From Candidatus Aerophobota bacterium (GTDB lineage Bacteria > Aerophobota > Aerophobia > Aerophobales > B3-G15), in contig QMQA01000114.1 in assembly GCA_003648845.1 (NCBI GenBank), positions 1-5,321 on the forward strand: a stretch of DNA of 5,321 nt, read 5' to 3'. Both the position numbers and the translations under genes were made by a program. This document shows positions 1-5,321 of the stretch, piece after piece; within the stretch, counting starts at the first letter, position 1; each line of letters begins with the position of its first letter. The notes beneath the pieces were generated by a model. The model saw only the letters and a program-made list of their open reading frames with translations. It was not told where the DNA came from and did not search any database.

Positions 1-939
1 CATAGAAAACACACGCCTGCAGAACAGAAAAATCTTATCGGGGGCAAAATCTATGAGGAATACAGGTGCGTGGATCATCAAAAAGAAAATTGTCTTGACA
101 TGGGAAAAACCAAAAGTGGAATACCTATCCAGATATTCAGGGAAGTAGCTGAGGCAGATATAAAAATATGTCTGGGGAATATAGAACCTCACTACTTTGC
201 AGGATATACAGGAGGAGTAAAATCTATAATGCCTGGTGTATCTTCCCCCGAGTCGGTAACCTCAACTCATAAGCTTATGTTCTTGCCGGGGTCTGTCGCA
301 GGAAAAATAGAAGGTAACCCTACAAGAGAGGCTATTGAAGAAGTAGGAGAAAAAGTAGGAGTTGATTTTATCTTCAACGTTGTTCTCAACCCTCAAAAAA
401 AGATCATAGCCGCTGTTGCCGGAGATAAAACCTTAGCCCATCGCAAAGGATGCAGCTTTGCCGATGAGTGCTTTAAAGTGCCTATCAGAGAAAGGGCCGA
501 TGTAGCAATTGTTAGTACCGGAGGATATCCCAAAGACATTAACGTATATCAGGCTCAAAAAGCTCTGGATAATGCTAAATACGCAGTAAAAGAAGGGGGA
601 ACCATAATTCTGGTAGCCGAATGCGGAGAAGGTTTTGGAGATCCCGTTTTTGAGAAATGGATGCTGGAGGCAACCTCTTTCCGTGATCCTGTAGAAAAAT
701 TAAAAAAAGAGTTTGTCATGGGTGGCCATAAAGCCGCAGCAATTGGTATGTTACTGGAGAAAGTAAAAGTAATACTGGTCTCTTCCTTACCCTCTGATAA
801 AGTAAAGAAGCTCTTTTTCACTCCAGCAAAATCTGTCGATGAAGCTATCTCTATAGCCTTGCAGGAATATGGAAAAGATGCCCGTTTTTTTGTCATTCCT
901 TCCGGTGGGATAACTCTGCCCAGCATAAATAAAGATTAA
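1..939 (+). CDS. larA: LarA-family nickel-dependent 2-hydroxyacid racemase/epimerase, 5' end outside window
   Basis: The reading frame is open from the first base, so the N-terminus (about 110 residues, judged from a usual length near 425) lies outside the window; the GTG at 70 is internal. The 312 visible residues carry the LarA signature. His1 (in HRKHT), His64 (in EPHYFAGY), Lys74 (in TGGVKS), His90 (in STHKLM), Gln184 and Lys187 (in YQAQK) are spaced almost exactly like His108, His174, Lys184, His200, Gln295 and Lys298 of Lactiplantibacillus LarA (numbering from memory). In that family the lysine carries the nickel-pincer nucleotide cofactor and the histidines bind nickel or move the proton. 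The cytoplasmic enzyme inverts C2 of a 2-hydroxy acid; characterised relatives act on lactate, malate, 2-hydroxyglutarate, phenyllactate or gluconate. The substrate here is unknown; the sugar-acid kinase downstream makes a sugar acid plausible. The cofactor genes larB, larC and larE are not in the window. Confidence 0.9.
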   Translation, partial: HRKHTPAEQKNLIGGKIYEEYRCVDHQKENCLDMGKTKSGIPIQIFREVAEADIKICLGNIEPHYFAGYTGGVKSIMPGVSSPESVTSTHKLMFLPGSVAGKIEGNPTREAIEEVGEKVGVDFIFNVVLNPQKKIIAAVAGDKTLAHRKGCSFADECFKVPIRERADVAIVSTGGYPKDINVYQAQKALDNAKYAVKEGGTIILVAECGEGFGDPVFEKWMLEATSFRDPVEKLKKEFVMGGHKAAAIGMLLEKVKVILVSSLPSDKVKKLFFTPAKSVDEAISIALQEYGKDARFFVIPSGGITLPSINKD

Positions 940-942
940 CCT

Positions 943-968
943 TCCCTGATAGATTCTCTATCCCGGGA
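943..968. repeat. Imperfect inverted repeat just after larA
   Basis: GATAGA (948-953) and TCTATC (957-962) form a perfect six-base stem around a three-base loop. Flanking TCCC (943-946) and GGGA (965-968) can pair outside it, giving about ten pairs with a small internal bulge. It starts four bases after the larA stop codon, where a terminator or an mRNA-end stabilising hairpin would sit. It is followed by an A-rich stretch instead of a T-run, so it is not a classical intrinsic terminator on the plus strand. An operator for the adjacent promoter at 983-1011 is another possibility. Confidence 0.4.
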
Positions 969-982
969 CAAAAAACGAAAAG

Positions 983-1011
983 TTGACGAGAGAGATAAAC
1001 TTCAATAAAAT
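983..1011 (+). promoter_or_regulatory. Candidate sigma-70/sigma-A promoter upstream of the aldolase remnant and dgoK
   Basis: TTGACG (983-988) matches five of six bases of the -35 consensus. TAAAAT (1006-1011) matches five of six of the -10 consensus. The spacer is exactly 17 bases, and transcription would start near 1018. The position after larA and before the aldolase remnant suggests it once drove the aldolase gene and may now drive dgoK and the two dehydrogenases. It is called from sequence pattern only; chance matches are commoner in AT-rich DNA, but both boxes and the ideal spacing agree. Confidence 0.5.
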
Positions 1012-1034
1012 AATGATGGCAACCCTCTCAATAA

Positions 1035-1208
1035 GAAGGTAAAAGCTGGATAAAAGGCCAGGAGACTACTATTGTTGCAGTTTACACCATGCTTGAACTT
1101 AGAGGAGTTGTCAAAGCATATCCAAGGAGTCCTTTTATTCAGATGGGAGTGGACAGGAAAAACGAGTTTAAGGAGGAATTAATAAAACTCGGTGTTTTAG
1201 AGAAATAA
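1035..1208 (+). pseudogene. 3' remnant of a DapA/NAL-family aldolase (dihydrodipicolinate synthase or 2-keto-3-deoxy-sugar-acid aldolase type)
   Basis: The frame is open from just after an in-frame TAA (1032-1034) to a TAA at 1206-1208. The last 48 or so residues resemble the C-terminal helices of the DapA/N-acetylneuraminate lyase superfamily: AVYTMLELRGVV, then AYPRSPFIQM (the family's R-x-P segment), then EFKEELIKLGVLEK, which matches the usual ending of the type ELRxxLxxLGLL. The family is normally about 290-310 residues, so roughly 80% is absent, including the Schiff-base lysine and the catalytic tyrosine. No start codon with a ribosome binding site precedes it; the ATG at 1089 would give only 39 residues. 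The intact gene probably ended nine bases before dgoK. A missing assembly segment would give the same picture. The family call rests on pattern recognition of a short segment. Confidence 0.6.
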
Positions 1209-1217
1209 AAAGTAAAA

Positions 1218-2249
1218 ATGTATTTTGCAATTATTGATTGCGGAACCACCAATTCTCGGATATATATCGTAAATGAAAAAAAGGAAATTGTAGGAAAGGC
1301 TACCAGGGGGGTAGGAGTTAAAAATGTGGCAGTAGAGGGTTCAAGCAGAATTTTAAAGGAAGAATTAAAGGAAACATTTCTGGAGGCTGTTCAAAACGCT
1401 AATTTAAAATTAGATGATGTAAGTTTTGCCATCTCTTCAGGTGTAATAACTTCAGAAATAGGGCTTTTAGAAATCCCTCATCTCTCAGCACCGGTATCAA
1501 TAGATGAGCTTGCTCAAAATGTAAAAAAGATAAAAGATATACGCATATTTCCGCTGGATATACCCTTATTTTTTATTAGGGGAATAAAGACCACGGGCAA
1601 CATCAAAACTCCAAATCTTATGAATGCAGGAAAAGTGGATTTCATGCGAGGAGAAGAAACACAGGTTGCGGGATTTCTTTCCACGTATAATTATGATTTA
1701 CCTTTAACTGTTATCTTTTTAACATCCCACACAAAATATGTAAGTATTAACAAGAAGGGAAAAATTGCCGGAAGTCTCACCACCTTATCGGGACAAGTAT
1801 ATGAGGCAATTATTAAAAGAACTGTCATCAGCAAATCAGTAAGAAAAACAGATGACTTTGACGATTCTTGTTTTTTTGATACTGAAATAATAGAATGTGC
1901 CCGTTATTGGGTTAAGGAAGGAGGATTTCTCAGAACCTTATTGATGCCAAGACTTGCAGATGTTTTATTAAAAACAAAATGGTATGAAAGAAAATTGTTT
2001 CTGGAGGCAGCAATAGCGGCAGAGGATATGAATGCTATAGGTCAATTTGAAAGATTTGGCTTCCCTAAGGATGCAGGTTTTGTCATTATAGGAGAAAATG
2101 ATAGAAGATGCAGGATATATAAATATTTGCTCCAGAAAATGAAATTAAAGAGCCCCTCAAAAATAATAAGTGATACAAAAAGCATAGATATGCTCACTAT
2201 TAATGGAACCATAGAAATAGCCAGAAGAGGAAAATTACTGGAAGGATAA
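1218..2249 (+). CDS. dgoK: Divergent 2-dehydro-3-deoxygalactonokinase (DgoK family)
   Basis: DgoK uses ATP to phosphorylate 2-keto-3-deoxygalactonate at O6 in the cytoplasm, in the De Ley-Doudoroff galactonate route. The protein has 343 residues, about 50 more than E. coli DgoK. The N-terminal phosphate-binding motif DCGTTNSR (7-14) and the family hallmark MRGEETQ (143-149) are both present. The usual LPGTHSKW motif is altered to LTSHTKYV (168-175), followed by LTTLSGQVYEAI (188-199) where the family has an F-T-x-x-T/S-G-E segment. The C-terminal adenosine-side region (GEND at 292-295, then RIYKYLL) is poorly conserved, so substrate specificity may differ. The ATG at 1218 puts the first motif at the correct distance, but the upstream AT-rich bases offer only a weak ribosome binding site. 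The start is nine bases after the aldolase remnant's stop, suggesting past translational coupling. The next gene follows after 28 bases. Confidence 0.82.
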   Translation: MYFAIIDCGTTNSRIYIVNEKKEIVGKATRGVGVKNVAVEGSSRILKEELKETFLEAVQNANLKLDDVSFAISSGVITSEIGLLEIPHLSAPVSIDELAQNVKKIKDIRIFPLDIPLFFIRGIKTTGNIKTPNLMNAGKVDFMRGEETQVAGFLSTYNYDLPLTVIFLTSHTKYVSINKKGKIAGSLTTLSGQVYEAIIKRTVISKSVRKTDDFDDSCFFDTEIIECARYWVKEGGFLRTLLMPRLADVLLKTKWYERKLFLEAAIAAEDMNAIGQFERFGFPKDAGFVIIGENDRRCRIYKYLLQKMKLKSPSKIISDTKSIDMLTINGTIEIARRGKLLEG

Positions 2250-2266
2250 AAAGTTTAAAAATTATA

Positions 2267-2273
2267 AAGAGGA
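2267..2273 (+). promoter_or_regulatory. Ribosome binding site of the first dehydrogenase gene
   Basis: AAAGAGGA lies four to five bases before the ATG at 2278, in an otherwise AT-rich 28-base spacer after dgoK. It supports that ATG as the start. No independent promoter is evident in the spacer, which fits co-transcription with dgoK. Confidence 0.6.
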
Positions 2274-2277
2274 TAAC

Positions 2278-3273
2278 ATGGCAAAAGTCCTGGTAGCTGC
2301 TACATCCTTCGCAAGAAGCTCAAAAGAGCCGCTTGAGGTTTTAAGACAAGAAAAAATACAGATAGATATTAATAAAAGAGGGAGGCCTTTTAAAGAAAGC
2401 GAGCTTTTAGAAATAATCGAGGATTACGACGGGGTTATAGTTGGAGTTGATCCTTTTACAGAGGCGGTAATTGAAAGGGGTAAAAGGTTAAAAGTAATAG
2501 CAAAGCATGGTGTGGGGGTTGACAATATCGACATAAAAACCGCAACTAAAAAGGGAATATACGTAACCATCACACCGGGGGCAAATGAGCAGGCTGTAGC
2601 TGATCATACATTTGCATTAATATTAGCTCTTGTAAGGAAGATACATCTTGCAGATCCTCTCACAAGGGAAGGTAAGTGGCCAAGATTGATAGGTATGGAG
2701 GTTTGGGGTAAAAAATTAGGTGTGGTTGGTCTTGGTAGAATTGGTAAAAATGTGGTAAAGCGAGCTAAGGGATTCAATATGCAAATATATGCATGTGACC
2801 CTGTGGTAGATAAAGCCTTTTGTGAAAGGTATAAAGTTAAAATAGTTGATCTTGAGACAATATTCAAGGAAAGTGACATTATCACACTCCATGCTCCATT
2901 AACCAAATCTACAAGGCACCTTGTTAATGAAAAGATGCTCGGTTTAATGAAAGATAGCGCTTTACTAATAAATACGGCAAGAGGGGGATTGGTTGATGAA
3001 GAGGCTCTTTTTAAAGCTCTGGAAGAGAAAAAGATTGGTGGGGCAGCACTTGACTGTTTCTCTAAGGAACCCCCTGATGAAAACTTTTCTCTGTTTAAAC
3101 TGGATAATGTAATCGTTACTCCTCACATAGCTTCATATACCCGAGAGGCAAACAGAAATATGGGCATTATGGCAGCAAGAAGTGTCATAGATGCATTAAG
3201 CGGCAGAATACCCGAAAATGTTGTTAACCAGGAACTTGTAAACTTAAAACCACCGGAGCAGAATAAGATATGA
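2278..3273 (+). CDS. D-2-hydroxyacid dehydrogenase, phosphoglycerate-dehydrogenase-like, probably NAD(H)-dependent
   Basis: This 331-residue cytoplasmic protein has the two-domain D-isomer 2-hydroxyacid dehydrogenase fold. It would interconvert a D-2-hydroxy acid and its 2-keto acid. The substrate-domain segment HGVGVDNID (77-85) and PGANEQAVADH (100-110) are typical of PGDH-like members. The Rossmann motif is GLGRIG (151-156). Asp174 in YACDP, at the end of the second beta strand, predicts NAD(H). The catalytic triad is Arg235 (NTARGG), Glu264 (FSKEPP) and His283 (TPH), correctly spaced. It stops after the second fold domain, with no ACT or other C-terminal regulatory domain, unlike long SerA proteins. 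Its setting with larA, dgoK and a second dehydrogenase points to hydroxy-acid or sugar-acid catabolism instead of serine synthesis. Its TGA overlaps the next gene's ATG. Hydroxypyruvate, glyoxylate or 2-ketogluconate reductase activity are alternatives. Confidence 0.88.
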   Translation: MAKVLVAATSFARSSKEPLEVLRQEKIQIDINKRGRPFKESELLEIIEDYDGVIVGVDPFTEAVIERGKRLKVIAKHGVGVDNIDIKTATKKGIYVTITPGANEQAVADHTFALILALVRKIHLADPLTREGKWPRLIGMEVWGKKLGVVGLGRIGKNVVKRAKGFNMQIYACDPVVDKAFCERYKVKIVDLETIFKESDIITLHAPLTKSTRHLVNEKMLGLMKDSALLINTARGGLVDEEALFKALEEKKIGGAALDCFSKEPPDENFSLFKLDNVIVTPHIASYTREANRNMGIMAARSVIDALSGRIPENVVNQELVNLKPPEQNKI

Positions 3274-4247
3274 GCAGGTATAAGGTTGTGGTCACCGATT
3301 ATAATTATCCCGACCTTGAGAAAGAAAAAAATATTTTAAAGCAAATTGATGCTGAGCTTATTCCTGCCCAGTGCAAAACAGAAGATGATGTTATAAAAGT
3401 AGCAGCTGAAGCTGATGCTCTTTTAAATCAATACGCTCCCATCACAGAAAAAGTAATTGCTAACTTAAAAAGGTGCAGGGTTATTGCTCGTTATGGAATA
3501 GGTGTAGATAACATAGATGTGAGGGCGGCTACTAAAAAGGGGATAATGGTGGTTAATGTACCCTCCTACTGTGAAGATGAGGTATCAGATCATGCCCTGG
3601 CTCTCATCCTATCCTGTGTTAGAAAAATATTCCGTTATAACCAGCAGATAAGAAAAGGTACCTGGGACTGGAAGACCGAAAAACCCATCCATAGCCTGAG
3701 TGAACTAATACTCGGTCTTGTGGGTTTTGGTAAAATAGCGCGTAGCTTAGCAAGAAAAGCAAAATGTCTGGGTTTCAAAGTTGTAGCTTTTACCCCCCGC
3801 AAACATGAAAAGCTGTACAAAAAAGAGGGTGTGGAAAGAATGGAATTTGATATACTTCTAAAGATCTCTGATGTAATTTCTATTCATGCACCTTTAAACG
3901 AGTCCACCAGACACCTTTTCGGTGAAAGAGAATTTAACCTGATGAAACCATCCGCATATCTTGTGAATACCGCAAGGGGAGCTCTTATAGATGAGAGAGC
4001 ACTTTATGAGGCCCTGGTGAACAAAAGGATAGCAGGAGCAGCTCTTGACGTTTTAGAAACAGAGTTTCCTGATGCCAGCAACCCTCTTTTTCAGCTGGAT
4101 AATGTGATATTCACTCCCCATGCAGCCTGGTATTCAGAAGCATCTCTGGAAAAACTCCAGACAAAACCTGCACTGGATATAGTAAGAGCACTAAAAGGTG
4201 AGATTCCCGAAGGCCTGGTAAACAGAGAACTTATCCAGAGTGATTAA
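3270..4247 (+). CDS. D-2-hydroxyacid dehydrogenase, CtBP-like subgroup, possibly NADP(H)-dependent
   Basis: This 325-residue protein is a second member of the same superfamily and a paralogue of the preceding product. It has YGIGVDNID (75-83), NVPSYCEDEVSDHA (96-109, the CtBP-like form of this segment), Rossmann motif GFGKIA (152-157), and catalytic Arg236 (NTARGA), Glu265 (LETEFP) and His284 (TPH). The aspartate usual at the end of the second beta strand is replaced by Thr175 in AFTPRK, with Arg177 and Lys178 next. This pattern is expected to disfavour NAD and favour NADP(H). The usual proline after the catalytic glutamate is phenylalanine. The ATG sits in an ATGA overlap with the upstream stop; GGAG at 3255-3258 is about 11 bases upstream, so translational coupling is likely. 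It should work in the same pathway as its neighbour; the substrate is not identifiable. Confidence 0.88.
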   Translation: MSRYKVVVTDYNYPDLEKEKNILKQIDAELIPAQCKTEDDVIKVAAEADALLNQYAPITEKVIANLKRCRVIARYGIGVDNIDVRAATKKGIMVVNVPSYCEDEVSDHALALILSCVRKIFRYNQQIRKGTWDWKTEKPIHSLSELILGLVGFGKIARSLARKAKCLGFKVVAFTPRKHEKLYKKEGVERMEFDILLKISDVISIHAPLNESTRHLFGEREFNLMKPSAYLVNTARGALIDERALYEALVNKRIAGAALDVLETEFPDASNPLFQLDNVIFTPHAAWYSEASLEKLQTKPALDIVRALKGEIPEGLVNRELIQSD

Positions 4248-4276
4248 TCCCTTTTTAGGATTCTATAATGCCTCAT

Positions 4277-4316
4277 AAAAAGATTTTGAGAAGCCTGTAC
4301 CGCTTTTTGGAAATCT
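4277..4316 (-). terminator. Weak candidate intrinsic terminator for the chrA pair
   Basis: On the minus strand AGATTT (4316-4311) can pair with AAATCT (4286-4281). Inside it AAGC (4305-4302) can pair with GCTT (4294-4291) around a seven-base loop. A run of T follows directly, ending at 4277. It begins eight bases after the stop of the downstream chrA gene, the expected place. The stem is AT-rich and interrupted, so it is a weak call. The plus strand lacks a following T-run. The rest of the 76-base convergent spacer shows only a five-base stem, AATCC (4246-4250) with GGATT (4258-4262). Confidence 0.3.
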
Positions 4317-4323
4317 GGTCTCC

Positions 4324-4842
4324 TTATCCCAAAAGTAGAATCCCGGTAATCCCAGCGGCGGCTATTATGGCAGCAGGATGCGGATCAAGCCACAAAAGAA
4401 CAGCAAAACAGACCAAGGCTATGCCCGCAACTTTTAAATCCAGAAAAGCTGTTTTCCCGATACTCACTGCTGATGAGATAATAAGGGCAAGGACTGCTGA
4501 GCGAAGACCGGTAAGCAATCCTTTTATCTTGGGATTTTCCCTTATCAAAAGAAAAATTCTTGTCAGGATTAAAACAAGCCCAAAGGAGGGAAGTATCACT
4601 CCAGTGGTGCTTACCAGGGCTCCGGTTAAACCTGCCAGTTTATATCCGGTAAAAGTTGCAAGGTTAACAGCAAGGGGACCAGGAGTCATCTCTGCAATAG
4701 TTATAATCTGCAAAAATTCAGACATTTTCAGCCAGCCATTGGATGTAACCATCTCATGCTGGATCAGGGGAATCATGGCATATCCCCCACCGTAGGCAAA
4801 AAACCCAATCTTGAGAAAGGTTAGAAAAAGATTAAGTTGCAT
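4324..4842 (-). CDS. chrA: Half-size ChrA-family chromate transporter, second of a pair
   Basis: This is a 172-residue integral membrane protein of the single-domain (short-chain) CHR family. Known members export chromate or related oxyanions and often work as pairs of separately encoded halves, as with ywrA/ywrB of Bacillus subtilis. Visible family marks are an amphipathic start leading to GFFAYGGGYAM (13-23), then GWLKMSEF (36-43), MTPGPLAVNLATFTGY (52-67) and ILPSF (83-87). About five or six hydrophobic membrane segments follow to the C-terminus. A GTG at 4869 would add nine charged residues and overlap the upstream gene by 26 bases. The ATG at 4842 is preferred because AGGA precedes it by eight bases and it begins one base after the upstream stop. 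Chromate as the physiological substrate is not proven by sequence. Confidence 0.9.
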   Translation of the reverse strand: MQLNLFLTFLKIGFFAYGGGYAMIPLIQHEMVTSNGWLKMSEFLQIITIAEMTPGPLAVNLATFTGYKLAGLTGALVSTTGVILPSFGLVLILTRIFLLIRENPKIKGLLTGLRSAVLALIISSAVSIGKTAFLDLKVAGIALVCFAVLLWLDPHPAAIIAAAGITGILLLG

Positions 4843-4843
4843 C

Positions 4844-5321
4844 TTAATTTTCCTGTCTTTCTCTCTCACCTTTTTCTCTTAAACAGCCCTCTGGACTTAT
4901 TCTGGTTTTATTTCCTATCCAGAATCCCAAAACACTACAGATAAGGATAACAAGTAGAGGATGTAGCCTTAGCCATAGAAGAGCCACTAAAGCTACACCT
5001 GTTAGAATAATACTCAGTCTTTCTATAAAAATCTCCTTTGAAAAGATAAAAGATACCTGAGCTAAAAGGGCAACTATTGCCCCTGCTGCTCCCTTGAAAA
5101 AGGCTGCAAAAAGTGGGATGTTAAAAAAATGCAGTAAAAAAATGGCAACTGCCAGGATAACTAAAAATGAAGGTAAAGATACTCCCAAAATAGCAGCAAT
5201 TGCTCCTTTATACCTTGCCATCCTGTAACCAACAAAGGTAGCTGTATTAACTGCAACAGCACCTGGAGCAGTCTGGCCAACAGCTATTATTTCCATAAAT
5301 TCCTTCATACTTACCCAGTGA
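4844..5321 (-). CDS. chrA: Half-size ChrA-family chromate transporter, first of a pair, 5' end outside window
   Basis: The frame stays open to the right edge, reading HWVS before the methionine at 5308. That methionine is therefore internal: the segment matches the family's G-W-L/V-S-x-x-E-F element, and about 35-40 N-terminal residues, including the FGGG motif, lie outside. Visible are VGQTAPGAVAVNTATFVGY, here split as VGQTAPG and AVAVNTATFVGY, then SLPSF, several strongly hydrophobic segments and a charged 20-25 residue C-terminal tail ending in GERERQEN. The family's PGP is PGA here. It ends one base before the second half, so the two are very likely co-translated and act as a heteromeric pair. 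The promoter and any regulator gene are outside the window. Confidence 0.88.
   Translation of the reverse strand, partial: HWVSMKEFMEIIAVGQTAPGAVAVNTATFVGYRMARYKGAIAAILGVSLPSFLVILAVAIFLLHFFNIPLFAAFFKGAAGAIVALLAQVSFIFSKEIFIERLSIILTGVALVALLWLRLHPLLVILICSVLGFWIGNKTRISPEGCLREKGERERQEN
4851..4854 (-). promoter_or_regulatory. Ribosome binding site fixing the chrA start at 4842
   Basis: On the minus strand AGGA, within ACAGGAAAATTAAG, stands eight bases before the ATG at 4842. The alternative GTG at 4869 has only a weak purine stretch before it. The site lies within the last codons of the upstream chrA half, which fits stop-start coupling of the two halves. Confidence 0.6.

Noticed and set aside
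70..72. GTG as the start of larA
   Set aside because: The frame is open upstream to the window edge and the upstream residues, including HRKHT, match the LarA family.
555..926. A 123-codon minus-strand open frame
   Set aside because: It lies opposite the conserved LarA coding region and its translation looks like antisense of that gene.
1170..1176. AAGGAGG as a possible ribosome binding site for dgoK
   Set aside because: It is more than 40 bases from the dgoK ATG with no usable start codon nearby; it encodes Lys-Glu-Glu in the aldolase remnant.
2604..2906. A 100-codon minus-strand open frame
   Set aside because: It is opposite the Rossmann domain of the first dehydrogenase and has no supporting start or motif.
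3635..3820. A 61-codon minus-strand open frame
   Set aside because: It is antisense to the second dehydrogenase and has no recognisable features.
4246..4262. AATCC-GGATT hairpin as a terminator for the dehydrogenase operon
   Set aside because: The stem is only five pairs, the T-run is in the loop instead of after the stem, and it includes part of the stop codon.
4268..4795. A 175-codon plus-strand open frame
   Set aside because: It is antisense to the clear ChrA protein, has no ribosome binding site, and its translation has no family resemblance.
4867..4869. GTG start for the second chrA half
   Set aside because: It needs a 26-base overlap with the upstream gene and a weak ribosome binding site, while the ATG at 4842 has a well-spaced AGGA.

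Overview
The window is AT-rich (about 40% GC by eye) with many AGA/AGG arginine and ATA isoleucine codons and purine-rich ribosome binding sites. This suggests an anaerobic, possibly thermophilic, Firmicutes-like or related candidate-phylum bacterium. That is an inference from composition and gene content only; there is no rRNA, tRNA or phylogenetic marker here.

Positions 1-4247 hold a plus-strand cluster for hydroxy-acid and sugar-acid metabolism. It starts with the 3' three quarters of a larA-type nickel-dependent 2-hydroxyacid racemase/epimerase (1-939), which enters from outside the window. A 278-base interval follows. It holds an inverted repeat, a good sigma-70/sigma-A-like promoter (983-1011) and the last 50-58 codons of a dihydrodipicolinate synthase/2-keto-3-deoxy-sugar-acid aldolase family gene whose remainder is missing. 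Next come a divergent DgoK-type 2-keto-3-deoxygalactonate kinase (1218-2249) and two tandem D-2-hydroxyacid dehydrogenases (2278-3273 and 3270-4247). The dehydrogenases overlap by four bases and differ at the residue that normally sets NAD versus NADP preference.

Positions 4324-5321 lie on the minus strand and encode two consecutive half-size ChrA-family membrane proteins, a short-chain chromate-transporter pair. The first is cut by the right edge of the window. The two units converge on a 76-base spacer with a weak terminator-like structure.

Put together, the plus-strand genes look like a catabolic module. A LarA-type enzyme would invert the C2 hydroxyl of a hydroxy or sugar acid, dehydrogenases would interconvert 2-hydroxy and 2-keto acids, and a kinase would phosphorylate a 2-keto-3-deoxy sugar acid. 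The aldolase expected in such a module is present only as a stump. The substrate cannot be told from the sequence. The most notable points are the aldolase remnant, the probable NAD/NADP split of the coupled dehydrogenases, and the unusual combination of LarA, DgoK and two dehydrogenases. No mobile element, CRISPR array, tRNA or rRNA was seen.
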